This document shows positions 44,092 to 53,105 of a stretch of 64,000 nt of DNA, piece by piece. Source of the DNA: Vibrio casei (GTDB lineage: Bacteria > Pseudomonadota > Gammaproteobacteria > Enterobacterales > Vibrionaceae); contig NZ_AP018681.1 of NCBI RefSeq assembly GCF_002218025.2, forward strand, positions 496,001 through 560,000, given 5' to 3'. The position numbers and the translations under genes were made by a program. The notes under the pieces are model-generated. The model did not search any database. It was given only the letters and a program-made list of their open reading frames with translations, and had not been told where the DNA came from. Each line of letters starts with the position of its first letter. Position 1 is the first letter of the stretch.

Positions 44092-44356
44092 CTCACGAAA
44101 TATCGTTTATTTAAAATTCATTAAAAATAAAGCTAATTCTTTTTATATCAAAGTCATATTTCTTTCATTATTGTGGCGCGGTAATTGCTTTGTCAGTAAG
44201 TAGTGTGAAAAGCAATGCGTTATAGCTAGGTTATTTATAAATATAACAAGCGCTTGCACTATGATATGACAAAGGTAGTCATTTTTGCACTATTGATAAA
44301 TAAATGGACTGCAATGCTAAATGTCTATGCAGAATTAAAATAATTAAGGAAAGATT

Positions 44357-44797
44357 ATGAATAAATTAGAATTAACTGAAACTATTTTTGCCATTAAAAA
44401 AGAAAAGCAATTAAGTTGGCAAGCTATTGCTGATGGTATTGATATGTCCATAGTATGGACTACATCAGCTTGTTTAGGTATGAACAGTTTTCCGAAAGAG
44501 CAGGCAGAAAAATTAATGGAATTTCTAGGTTTACCAGAAGAAAGTCTACCGGTTTTAATGGAATACCCTACAAAGGAGTGGGATAAATCGGTACCGCAAG
44601 ATCCATTAGTTTATAGGTTATATGAAGTGGTTGGCGTATATGGCGACACCTTAAAAGAAGTTATTCAGGAAAAATTTGGTGACGGCATCATGAGTGCGAT
44701 AGATTTTGAAATGGATATTCAAAAAGAAGAAAACCCTAAAGGTGATAGAGTTATTCTCACTTTAAATGGTAAATTTTTGCCGTACAAATCATGGTGA
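44357..44797 (+). CDS. cynS: cyanate hydratase (cyanase)
   Basis: Converts cyanate and bicarbonate to carbamate, and so to ammonia and CO2. The N-terminal helical domain (about 1-75) is followed by the catalytic domain with the family triad Arg87 and Glu90 (PLVYRLYEVVGVYG) and Ser113 (KFGDGIMSAIDFEMD). 146 aa, slightly shorter than the E. coli enzyme. AAGGAAAG precedes the ATG. Acts in the cytoplasm as a decamer in known cases. It heads the cassette with a channel gene, which points to cyanate detoxification and nitrogen scavenging. Confidence 0.96.
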   Translation: MNKLELTETIFAIKKEKQLSWQAIADGIDMSIVWTTSACLGMNSFPKEQAEKLMEFLGLPEESLPVLMEYPTKEWDKSVPQDPLVYRLYEVVGVYGDTLKEVIQEKFGDGIMSAIDFEMDIQKEENPKGDRVILTLNGKFLPYKSW

Positions 44798-44806
44798 TTA
44801 ATTTTA

Positions 44807-44822
44807 GTGCAAAGGATTGCAC
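44807..44822. promoter_or_regulatory. NtrC-like enhancer palindrome
   Basis: GTGCA-AAGGAT-TGCAC is a perfect inverted repeat with the arm sequence of NtrC sites (TGCAC...GTGCA type). It lies about 95 bp upstream of the sigma-54 type promoter at 44916-44930, a usual enhancer distance. Confidence 0.5.
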
Positions 44823-44915
44823 CTATCATAACATTTTGCACTACTACTGTTCATAATAGCTTGTTAAATAGCTATAAAATCAAATTAATGTCATTAAATC
44901 AATGAGTTGTAATTT

Positions 44916-44930
44916 TGGCACTTTTTGTGC
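44916..44930 (+). promoter_or_regulatory. sigma-54 type promoter before the FocA-like gene
   Basis: TGGCACTTTTTGTGC has the -24 GG (44917-44918) and -12 GC (44929-44930) exactly ten bases apart, and TGGCAC is the consensus -24 element. It lies 48 bp before the channel gene start. Confidence 0.7.
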
Positions 44931-44978
44931 TTAACAATATTGTAACAACCATGAATTTAACGATAACAGAGAGAACCT

Positions 44979-45791
44979 ATGGCCTATATAGAACCAAGTG
45001 AATTTGTCACTAAAATGGTAGATGCCGGCGAGCAAAAAGTTTACATGTCTACTAAAGATACTTTAATTCGTGCTTTTATGGCGGGGGCCATTCTAGGTTT
45101 AGCAGCAGTTTTTGCTATTACCGTAGCAATGAAAACGGGCAGTCCTATTCTAGGTGCTTGCTTATTTCCTGTTGGCTTTATCATGCTTTATTTAATGAAG
45201 TTTGACTTATTAACGGGTGTATTTACCTTAGTACCGTTATCTTGGTTGGATAAGCGTCCAGGCGTTACCTTTGGTGGCGTTATGCGTAACTGGGGTTTAG
45301 TCTTTATCGGTAATTTTGCCGGTGCAATGGCTACTGCATTCTTCATGTCCTTTATTTTAACTTATGGTTACGCAACCGATGGTGGGGAACTAGCAGCTAA
45401 AGTAGCGCATATTGGGGAATCACGAACCGTTGGTTACCAAGAACACGGTATTGGTGGTTGGTTTACCATTTTTATTCGCGGTATGTTATGTAACTGGATG
45501 GTTTCTATGGGGGTTGTTGGCGCAATGATTTCAACATCTGCTGGTGCGAAAATGGCAGCAATGTGGATGCCAGTAATGTTGTTCTTTTTTATGGGTTTTG
45601 AACATTCTATTGTAAATATGTTTTTATTCCCATTCTCTATGATTATGGGGGGGGAGTTTACTGTTTATGATTACCTTTTATGGAATGAGATCCCAACGGT
45701 ATTAGGTAACTTAGCCGGTGGTTTATTACTCGTTGGATTACCATTATATTTCACTCATGTGCGTACGTCTCCAGTACGAACTATTGGCTAA
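44979..45791 (+). CDS. formate/nitrite-family (FocA/NirC) channel, 270 aa
   Basis: Inner-membrane anion channel of the FNT family with six membrane spans. KDTLIRAFMAGAILGLAAVF (TM1), FPVGFIMLYLMKFDLLTGVF and RGMLCNWMVSMGVVGAMIS are typical FNT segments, the last being the conserved (L/C)N-W region of the second half. AGAGAACC precedes the ATG. Placed behind cynS, it may carry cyanate, bicarbonate or nitrite; the substrate is inference. A 12-bp perfect hairpin and a terminator separate it from the kinase gene. Confidence 0.88.
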   Translation: MAYIEPSEFVTKMVDAGEQKVYMSTKDTLIRAFMAGAILGLAAVFAITVAMKTGSPILGACLFPVGFIMLYLMKFDLLTGVFTLVPLSWLDKRPGVTFGGVMRNWGLVFIGNFAGAMATAFFMSFILTYGYATDGGELAAKVAHIGESRTVGYQEHGIGGWFTIFIRGMLCNWMVSMGVVGAMISTSAGAKMAAMWMPVMLFFFMGFEHSIVNMFLFPFSMIMGGEFTVYDYLLWNEIPTVLGNLAGGLLLVGLPLYFTHVRTSPVRTIG

Positions 45792-45801
45792 GTTAGCTGT
45801 A

Positions 45802-45897
45802 TACAAAGTATTGTTATTACAATACTTTGTACGAATAATACTGACATAACAATTGATATTATAAAGGTTTCTTAATTTAGGTTTTGAAACCTTTTTT
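45802..45897 (+). terminator. hairpin pair and terminator after the FocA-like gene
   Basis: TACAAAGTATTG (45802-45813) and CAATACTTTGTA (45820-45831) form a perfect 12-bp stem without a T run. Then AAAGGTTTC (45863-45871) pairs with GAAACCTTT (45886-45894), followed by a T run, as a rho-independent terminator. The kinase gene downstream probably has its own promoter or lives on read-through. Confidence 0.8.
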
Positions 45898-45949
45898 ATT
45901 GAAGTTCATTTGTCGAGATGAATCTTGAAAAGTAAGTTAAAGGTATTTT

Positions 45950-47653
45950 ATGGATAAATCGTTAAGTGTCAGTATTGGTAGTTCAACTAATAAAGGAATT
46001 AAAGCCATTAACCAGGATGCTTTAGGGCATGTTATTCCTAAAGAGCCTCTATCTAGTAGTAAAGGTATTGTGTTAGCCATGGCCGATGGCATCAGCTCTA
46101 GCGAAGTTAGCCAAATAGCGAGTGAAACAGCCATTGCTAGTTTTTTAGAAGACTACTACTGCACCTCCGATTCATGGTCAGTTAAAACCTCAGCACAAAA
46201 AGTTATTCAGTCCATTAACTCATGGCTTTATGCACAAACCCGAAATAGTCCATACCGCTTCAATAAAGATAAAGGCTATGTGTGTACTTTCAGTGCTTTG
46301 ATATTAAAGTCAAATACAGCACATCTTTTCCATTCTGGTGACACCCGCATTTACCGTGTTTCAGACGGTAATTTAGAACAGTTAACAGAAGATCATCGTC
46401 GAATTATTTCAGAAGATACCAGTTATTTAAGTCGTGCTTTAGGTATTGAGCATAACTTTGAGGTTGATTACAGCCAACAAGCTCTTGAAGAAGGTGATAC
46501 TTATGTAATTAGCACCGACGGTGTTTACGAGTTCCTAGCTGATCAAGAAGTTGCTGCTGCTATTGAAGCTTCCACTGATTTGAACGAAACAGCAGATAAG
46601 CTGATTGAACAAGCTATCAAATTAGGCAGTAATGATAACTTAAGCATTCAAATAGTCCGAGTGGATCAAGTAGCGACTTACCAACTTGATGAAGTTCATC
46701 AACTGACACAATTACCGCTACCAGCAACATTATCACCTAGAATGATTTTTGATGGTTACGAAATTTTACGCGATATTTATATTAGTAGTCGTAGTCATGT
46801 TTATTTAGCTCGCGATACCGACACCGATAAAACCGTTGTTATCAAAGTCCCGTCCGTTGAACTAAGAAGTGACAAAGAATACCTTGAACATTTTATGTTA
46901 GAAGAATGGATTGCGAAGCGTATTAATAATCCTAATGTTGCTAAAGCTATTACCTCTAACCGTAAGCGAAATTATCTATACTTAGTCACAGAATATATTG
47001 ACGGGATTTCTTTAAATCAATGGATGATAGACAATCCTAAACCTAAATTAGAACAAGTTAGAGACATAATTAAACAAGTCGCTAAAGGTTTACAAGGATT
47101 TCATCGACAAGAAATGATCCACCAAGATTTACGCCCAGCTAATATTATGATTGATAGCACTAATACCGTTAAAATTATCGATTTTGGCTCAACATATATT
47201 GCTGGTGTTACCGACATGTACAAAGAAGCGGCAGTACGTGGCACCATTCGATATAGCGCACCAGAATATTTTTTAGGTAAACCTGGTACTAAGCGTTCTG
47301 ATTTATACGCATTAGCGGTAATCACTTATCAAATGTTATCAGGGAAATTTCCTTATTCACCTAAACTAGCCCAAGCGAACAGTATTTCAGCACAAAATAA
47401 GCTAGCCTACCGTAGTATTCTTGATGAGAATTGCCAATTTCCGGCCTGGATAGATGACACTTTAGAGCATGCATTAAAGCTAAATCCGCAAAAGCGTTAC
47501 ACGGAGATCAGCGAATTTATTCACGACCTACATCAACCAAATAAACAATTTTTAGCTAAAACTAAACCGCCGTTAATGCAACGAGACCCCGTCAAATTTT
47601 GGCAAAGTATTTGTGTTATCTTGATGATCTTACTAATAATACAAAGTGTATAA
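45950..47653 (+). CDS. fused PP2C phosphatase / Ser-Thr protein kinase, 567 aa
   Basis: Bifunctional signalling protein. Residues about 5-235 are a PP2C phosphatase (NQDALGHV, VLAMADGISSSEVS, HSGDTRIYRVSDG, ISTDGVYEFLAD, NDNLSIQIVRVD) with its metal Asp residues. Residues about 265-530 are a Hanks kinase: VVIKVPSVEL (Lys), MIHQDLRPANIMI (HRD loop with HQD), KIIDFGS (DFG), GTIRYSAPEYF (APE). A final hydrophobic segment (SICVILMILLIIQSV) anchors it to the membrane. Such fusions often neighbour nitrate/nitrite/FNT transport genes. Its target may be the channel or a nitrogen regulator. An AAAGG site is near the ATG. Confidence 0.9.
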   Translation: MDKSLSVSIGSSTNKGIKAINQDALGHVIPKEPLSSSKGIVLAMADGISSSEVSQIASETAIASFLEDYYCTSDSWSVKTSAQKVIQSINSWLYAQTRNSPYRFNKDKGYVCTFSALILKSNTAHLFHSGDTRIYRVSDGNLEQLTEDHRRIISEDTSYLSRALGIEHNFEVDYSQQALEEGDTYVISTDGVYEFLADQEVAAAIEASTDLNETADKLIEQAIKLGSNDNLSIQIVRVDQVATYQLDEVHQLTQLPLPATLSPRMIFDGYEILRDIYISSRSHVYLARDTDTDKTVVIKVPSVELRSDKEYLEHFMLEEWIAKRINNPNVAKAITSNRKRNYLYLVTEYIDGISLNQWMIDNPKPKLEQVRDIIKQVAKGLQGFHRQEMIHQDLRPANIMIDSTNTVKIIDFGSTYIAGVTDMYKEAAVRGTIRYSAPEYFLGKPGTKRSDLYALAVITYQMLSGKFPYSPKLAQANSISAQNKLAYRSILDENCQFPAWIDDTLEHALKLNPQKRYTEISEFIHDLHQPNKQFLAKTKPPLMQRDPVKFWQSICVILMILLIIQSV

Positions 47654-47656
47654 CTG

Positions 47657-47707
47657 GAATTTGAAAATGCTGATATATTTTCAGGAATACACACAGCATT
47701 CAAATTC
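47657..47707. repeat. inverted repeat after the kinase gene
   Basis: GAATTTGAAAATGCTG (47657-47672) pairs with CAGCATTCAAATTC (47694-47707) with a small bulge. No T run. It sits just inside the right end of the cassette (right flank homology begins at 47723). Confidence 0.6.
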
Positions 47708-47748
47708 GGTATATAAACTCGTTTTCTTCGCGCTAAACTGTTTTTTTA

Positions 47749-48522
47749 CTAAGTAGTTTTCTTTGTACTAAACAGCAAAGCGGGTAGAACCGTTAGGCTG
47801 TAAACTAGCAAGAAGCCAATTGCGATAGTCAGTAAGAAGCCAATGCTGAACATACCGCGGTGATCGGCCAGTAATAATGAACCGAAAGTTACTATGGTCG
47901 TGAGCGAACTTAATATGGCTGCTTTTGGTGTCGAAGATTGGTAGAAGGCTTTTACTGAACCTACCTCGCGGAAACGTTCCACAATATGAATACCGTTATC
48001 TACCCCTAATCCAAAGATCAATGGGATCACGATGATATTCGCCATGTTAAGTGAAAAGCCACTCCAATGGGCGACTGCCATGGTTGATAGGGTTGTCAGC
48101 AGAAGCGGAATAAAACTCAGTACCACATCTCTCTTATGCTTTAGAGCAAACAATAACACTAGCGCGATTAAGGCTAATGAATAGCAGATGGCTTGAATGA
48201 AGGCTTGAGTAATAATCTTGCCAACTTGTTGCTCGGCGACTGGGCGTCCGGTGGCATTAGGCGCAATCGCCTGTACCGCATCAATAAACTCATTTAACTG
48301 TTTTACATCTCGCATATCACCAGATGGATAAGCAACCACCAATGCGTAATCTTGATTGTAATAACGTTGTGCAAGTTGCGTTGGAATGTCATCAAAAGTA
48401 GCGGGTGGCGCTTGCATCATTTGCGTAAAGTTCTGCTGCATTTGAGCTAAAGGTTGCAGGGCTTGAAGTGAAATAGCCTGATAAATCTCAGGTTGATCAG
48501 CGGTTTTTAACCAATGCAACAC
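47749..48522 (-). pseudogene. C-terminal fragment of an RND/MMPL-type transporter
   Basis: Only the last ~257 residues of a protein that is normally about 750-800 aa. The preserved part has the second-half periplasmic piece (YNQDYALVVAYPSGDMRDV) and the C-terminal membrane bundle (ALKHKRDVVLSFIPLLLTTL; IIVIPLIFGLGVDNGIHIVE with the family's GLGVDNGIH; TVLPALLF). The 5' part is missing; near 48510-48525 the sequence passes directly into a racemase fragment on the opposite strand. The 3' end is repeated, diverged, at 43956-44091. Probably non-functional. Confidence 0.85.
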
Positions 48523-48524
48523 CA

Positions 48525-49055
48525 GGGAAATGGGATGAAACGGCGGTGATTTTGTCTCAGGCCGCTCAATCGGTAGAAGCTGGTGGTGCGGATTGCCTAC
48601 TTATTTGTACCAATGCTATGCATAAAGTTGCGCCTCAAATTGAAGCTAACATTACGATTCCAATTTTGCATATTGCGGATGCGACCGCTGAACAATTACT
48701 GAGCGATGGCGTTACTAAAGTAGGCTTGCTTGGAACTCGCTTTACCATGGAGCAGGATTTTTATAAGCGTCGCTTAGTTGATAAGTTCGGTATTGAAGTC
48801 TTGGTACCAAACGAAGACGATCGCGACGTGATCCACACGGTGATCTATGAAGAACTATGCCAAGGTGTGGTTAATGCTGAATCGAGAGAACGCTATCTTG
48901 ATGTGGTTGATCGTTTAGCATCACAAGGTGCGCAAGCTGTCATACTAGGCTGTACTGAAATTGCATTGCTCATTAATCAAAGCCACACAAATGTGCCGTT
49001 ATACGATACGACTAAAATTCATGCTGACTATGCCGTGAAGTGGGCGATTAGCTAA
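48525..49055 (+). pseudogene. aspartate/glutamate racemase fragment, N-terminus missing
   Basis: Matches the Asp/Glu racemase family from about residue 60 onward: WDETAVILSQAAQSVEAGGA, LLICTNAMHK with the first catalytic Cys, KVGLLGTRFTMEQDFYKRRL, VILGCTEIALLI with the second Cys. The N-terminal strand with the GGMSW-type motif is absent and the sequence joins the RND remnant head to head. A GTG at 48546 could start a product of about 169 aa, but it lacks part of the active site. Confidence 0.8.
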
Positions 49056-49120
49056 TTTATACCTAGGTGGCTTCAAGATGCAGAATTCAGATCTATCATC
49101 CAAACCTTTAGGCAATAAAA

Positions 49121-49142
49121 AACGCTGACATCAGTCAGCGTT
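49121..49142. terminator. bidirectional terminator
   Basis: AACGCTGAC (49121-49129) and GTCAGCGTT (49134-49142) form a 9-bp stem with a 4-nt loop, flanked by A-rich and T-rich runs, between convergent genes. Confidence 0.9.
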
Positions 49143-49188
49143 ATTTTTATTCATTTACTTATACTGGAATACTTGGCTCTAGCGGCGA

Positions 49189-49665
49189 TTAAGCTTGCTC
49201 TGCAAAGATTTCCATAAAGTCTTTTTTCAAGATAGGGTCACGGCGTGCTTTTTTAAGCTGCTTAACCATATCTTTTACGCAGTTCTGTAGCACTTTGTCT
49301 AGTAGGCTTGCGCGATATTCTTGTTGCTCTTCTTCGCTCATATCGTCACGCATTTTTAGCGTTTCGAACTCTTGCATGAAATCGATAGCGGCAAAAGTTT
49401 GGCCTACTGAGATCAAAGCATGGAATTGTTCGAAGTTATCTAAAATATTTTGCGCGCTGCCTGGTAGATCATCCCATACATCGCGAACAGGCTCTTCTGA
49501 AACTTCATGTATTGAGGTCACCATTGGAATTGCTTGTTCAGGGACTTGTTCAAATTCGATTAAATGACGTAACTCTGGAGAGTATGTACTTAAATCAACA
49601 CTTTCTGGAGTATGGTTTTCTGTCTCGATTTCTTCCACTGAAACGGGTTCTTGTTGTTCTGACAT
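49189..49665 (-). CDS. DUF3069-like Vibrio protein, 158 aa
   Basis: Soluble acidic protein with an N-terminal Glu/Ser-rich tail (about 1-35) and a helical core (VWDDLPGSAQNILDNFEQFH; VGQTFAAIDFMQEFETLKMR; LQNCVKDMVKQLKKARRDP). This fits DUF3069, found in Vibrionaceae and relatives, with no known function. AAGGAAACC-type ribosome site. Transcribed toward the bidirectional terminator. Confidence 0.65.
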   Translation of the reverse strand: MSEQQEPVSVEEIETENHTPESVDLSTYSPELRHLIEFEQVPEQAIPMVTSIHEVSEEPVRDVWDDLPGSAQNILDNFEQFHALISVGQTFAAIDFMQEFETLKMRDDMSEEEQQEYRASLLDKVLQNCVKDMVKQLKKARRDPILKKDFMEIFAEQA

Positions 49666-49739
49666 AAGGAAACCTCAATTTATCCTGTACACAAATAAGC
49701 GTGTACTTCTATTCGTCTTCGCCATTATGTATAAGCTGG

Positions 49740-51191
49740 TCATGAAGAGCAACTGATCTCAAGCTCATGTGCCCAAGAAGGCGGCAGATTTGAATATTGA
49801 TCATACTCTGGCTGCTCATCATAAGGGTTTTGTAGCAAGTTAAATAATGTTTCTACTTCAGAGTAGTCTCCATCTTCCGCTTTATCGATAGCAATTTGAG
49901 CAAGGTGATTACGCAGAATGTATTTAGGGTTGTGAGTTCTCATTGCTTCACAACGTTCAGCATAGCTTTGTGCTTCTAAAGTTAGCCGTTGTTGGTATTG
50001 ATCTAGCCAGATTTTCGCGGCTTCACGATCTAAGACTAAATCGATAACAGGCTGAATGCCTTGGCTATCGAGCATAGAAAGCTGACGGAAAAAGCGAGTG
50101 TAGTCGACTTTGTTTTTGGCTAGTAGAGCGAACATTTCACCAAATAACTCAGGATCTTGCTCTTGCTTGGTTTGCAATCCAATTTTCTGACGCATCAAAC
50201 GGCTGAATTCACGGTTAAGCTCAGGTTCGTAGAGTGCGAGAGCCTCATCTAAATCACTACGCTCAATCAATGTTGACAAAGAGTGAGCGAGGGCGGTTAA
50301 GTTCCATAATCCAATATTCGGCTGATTGGCGAAGGAGTAACGGCCTTGGTAATCAGAATGGTTGCAGATAAAGTTTGGATCGTAGTTATCTAAAAAGCCA
50401 AATGGCCCAAAATCGAAGGTTTGTCCTAGTATCGACATGTTATCGGTATTGAGAACTCCGTGAGCAAAACCAAAGGCATTCCATTTGGCAAATAATTGAG
50501 CGGTAGAAATGACCACTTGCTGTAGCATGGCAGCGTAAGGTTTTTCTTGTTGTTGGCACTCAGGAAAGTGATTTCTTAAGGTATGCTCAACCAGTTCTTT
50601 AAGTTGTTCGTGTTGACCTGTATAAAAGCAGTGCTCGAAATGACCAAAGCGGATATGGCTTTCTGCTAGGCGAATACAAATTGCGCCCGTTTCGGTTTTT
50701 TCACGATAAACCAGAGTCTCGCTATTGATTAATCCTAGTGCGCGAGTAGTGGGAATACCTAAGTGATGCAAGGCTTCAGAGCATAGATATTCACGGATGC
50801 TAGAACGAAGAACCGCGCGACCATCACCTTGGCGAGAAAAGGGCGTTAAGCCAGCACCTTTAACATGAATGTCGTAACGTCGCCCATCGTTTGCTTTGAT
50901 CTCTGCCATCAATAAGCCGCGACCATCACCTAAGTCTGGGTTGTAATAACCAAACTGATGGCCAGCGTATTTCATGGCGAGCGGTTTAAATTCTTCAGGT
51001 AGAGTAATACCAGAAAAAGCATTGAGCATTTCTGTATTATGTTCTGTTGGGAGTTGGAGTGATTCAGCAAATTCACGGTTCCAATGAACCCAATGAGGAT
51101 GGCTTAATGGTGACGGCGTAACACCTCGGTAGAAGGATTCTGATAATCCATGAAAATGATAGCTAAATTGTGCGCTAGACCAAGATGACAT
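49740..51191 (-). CDS. selO: protein adenylyltransferase SelO (YdiU)
   Basis: Pseudokinase-fold enzyme that transfers AMP to Ser/Thr/Tyr of proteins. Diagnostic segments: [40 protein letters not shown] (ATP-binding Lys), [40 protein letters not shown] (metal Asn/Asp). 483 aa, normal; a C-terminal Cys (EISCSS) fits the family, which often ends in a Cys or Sec. No neighbouring partner. Mitochondrial and E. coli relatives act in oxidative stress. Confidence 0.96.
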   Translation of the reverse strand: MSSWSSAQFSYHFHGLSESFYRGVTPSPLSHPHWVHWNREFAESLQLPTEHNTEMLNAFSGITLPEEFKPLAMKYAGHQFGYYNPDLGDGRGLLMAEIKANDGRRYDIHVKGAGLTPFSRQGDGRAVLRSSIREYLCSEALHHLGIPTTRALGLINSETLVYREKTETGAICIRLAESHIRFGHFEHCFYTGQHEQLKELVEHTLRNHFPECQQQEKPYAAMLQQVVISTAQLFAKWNAFGFAHGVLNTDNMSILGQTFDFGPFGFLDNYDPNFICNHSDYQGRYSFANQPNIGLWNLTALAHSLSTLIERSDLDEALALYEPELNREFSRLMRQKIGLQTKQEQDPELFGEMFALLAKNKVDYTRFFRQLSMLDSQGIQPVIDLVLDREAAKIWLDQYQQRLTLEAQSYAERCEAMRTHNPKYILRNHLAQIAIDKAEDGDYSEVETLFNLLQNPYDEQPEYDQYSNLPPSWAHELEISCSS

Positions 51192-51954
51192 AACGGAATC
51201 CCCTTTATTTTGTCTAGATAAATTAGCATACTTACTTGGGTATATAACACCGAGAGAAATTAAGGTTAAGCAATACTCTTCACCTCAGTGCCCATTTTGA
51301 TTGAAATGGGAGTCATTAATTTATTATAAGGGTAGTCAGTGGCGTCAGTTGTTACGGCATGGTTTGCTGGTTGTATTATTTATTTTGCCGTGATTTTATC
51401 TGCACAAACTGATGAGGAGATCCGATCTCGGGCCCAGCAAAACTTTGCCACCGCTGTGGTACTCACCGATAGTGATGCGATTCAATTTGGGGTGCAGAAT
51501 TTTAACCCTAACTCCATTACACCATTTAAAAATGACGATATGGGGAACGATGATTCTCTTGATTTGAGGAACAAAGTTGCCGTCACTAGTTTTCCTTATT
51601 CTTGGCAGCTAAATAGCCTAAGCCCACAAGTTAAACATGAAATTGCCGTTCGTGCTTCTTATGTTCACTTTGAAAATAAAGTCTCGCTAGACAGCCGACC
51701 TGATTTACCCGCAGATACAGATAGTAATGAAGTCTATGATGCTTTCTTTGAGTATCGCCTTATCTACAACATTACCGATTCTTGGAATATTAAGTATGGT
51801 TTAGGTAATCATTTTATGTATTTCAAAAATAAGCATTCTTATAACAGTCGAGAAAGTGAGCAGTTAAAACCTTTTTTAGATGGTTATGCCTATAATACAT
51901 CAAGCCGTTCTTATATTGCTGAGCTGATCTGCTCCAGCCAGACTGGACACTTCA

Positions 51955-52806
51955 TTAAGCGACATTTTGCTGTTCAAAGTTAACAGGGCTTAGATACCCA
52001 AGAGCACTGTGCCTTCTTGTCCGATTATAATCAACCTCTATGTACTCGAAGATCGTTTGACGCATCTGGTCTCTCGTCATAATCGGCTCATATTGGATCG
52101 CTTCAACTTTCATCGAATGGAAGAAGCTCTCAACACAAGCATTGTCCCAGCAGTTTCCTTTCCTACTCATACTTTGCTTTAGATTATAAACAGTTATGAG
52201 GTCTCGATAATCTTTTGAGCAGTACTGACTACCTCGATCACTATGAACGATAACCTGCTCAGGAAATTCGCGACGGAACAAAGCCATTGATAGAGCATCA
52301 CAGACCAGCGTAGCCGTCATTCTGGTATCCATAGACCATCCGATTACTTGTCTTGAGTAAAGGTCAATAATTACTGCCAAGTACAACCAGCCTTCGCTTG
52401 TCGCAACATAGGTGATGTCTCCCGCCCATTTTTCATTCGGAGCCGCTGCGTTAAAGTTCTGAGCCAGCAAGTTTGGAGCAACTGGCATTTGATGCTTGCT
52501 GTCTGTCGTGCACTTAAATTTACGTGCCGCTTTCGGCGTTAAATCTTGACGCTTCATACTGGCCGCAATGGTTTTCACATTGTGGTTATCACCGCTCTCA
52601 GACAGTTCTTTTTGGATTCGCCTTGAGCCATCTCGGCCTTTGCTGTTATCAAAAGCTTCTTTGACCTTTGTATCAAGCTCTTGGCGAACTGCCTCGCGTT
52701 GGCTAGCCTTATGGCGATGTTTAACCCAGTAATAAAACCCACTTCGGGATACCCCGAATACCTTAGCCATACGTACAATATTGAAGTACATCAGGTGTTC
52801 GAGCAT
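51955..52806 (-). CDS. IS3-family transposase OrfB, copy 2
   Basis: Protein identical to OrfB of copy 1, with the same DDE triad (GDITYV, HSDRGSQY, CVESFFHS). Expected to be expressed as an OrfAB fusion. Confidence 0.95.
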   Translation of the reverse strand: MLEHLMYFNIVRMAKVFGVSRSGFYYWVKHRHKASQREAVRQELDTKVKEAFDNSKGRDGSRRIQKELSESGDNHNVKTIAASMKRQDLTPKAARKFKCTTDSKHQMPVAPNLLAQNFNAAAPNEKWAGDITYVATSEGWLYLAVIIDLYSRQVIGWSMDTRMTATLVCDALSMALFRREFPEQVIVHSDRGSQYCSKDYRDLITVYNLKQSMSRKGNCWDNACVESFFHSMKVEAIQYEPIMTRDQMRQTIFEYIEVDYNRTRRHSALGYLSPVNFEQQNVA

Positions 52807-52820
52807 AAATTCGTAGCAAT

Positions 52821-53105
52821 TTACTTTAGATTTTTCGCGAAGTAGGTGGCGGCCTTTTTTACAATTTCTAGCTCTTCTGCTTGCTCAGCCAACTGCCTTT
52901 TGAGCTTGGCAACCTCTGCGGCTAGCTCTTGTTCTCGCTGACTAGTATTGGTGTCTTTCTTCGAGTTCTTCCGCCACCCGTAGATTTGAGATTCATGTAA
53001 AGAAAGCTGCCTTGCAGCCGCAGCTACTCCCACTCTCTCTGCTAGTTTTAGGGCTTCTGCTTTAAATTCAGGGGAATGTTTAATTCTAGTTTTCTTAGTT
53101 GTCAT
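52821..53105 (-). CDS. IS3-family transposase OrfA, copy 2
   Basis: Identical to OrfA of copy 1: helix-turn-helix plus coiled coil, with the A6G slippery run at 52854-52860. Confidence 0.95.
   Translation of the reverse strand: MTTKKTRIKHSPEFKAEALKLAERVGVAAAARQLSLHESQIYGWRKNSKKDTNTSQREQELAAEVAKLKRQLAEQAEELEIVKKAATYFAKNLK

Noticed and set aside
44220..44340. Sigma-54 promoter before cynS
   Set aside because: Best candidate has GG and GC eleven bases apart instead of ten, and a poor -24 element.
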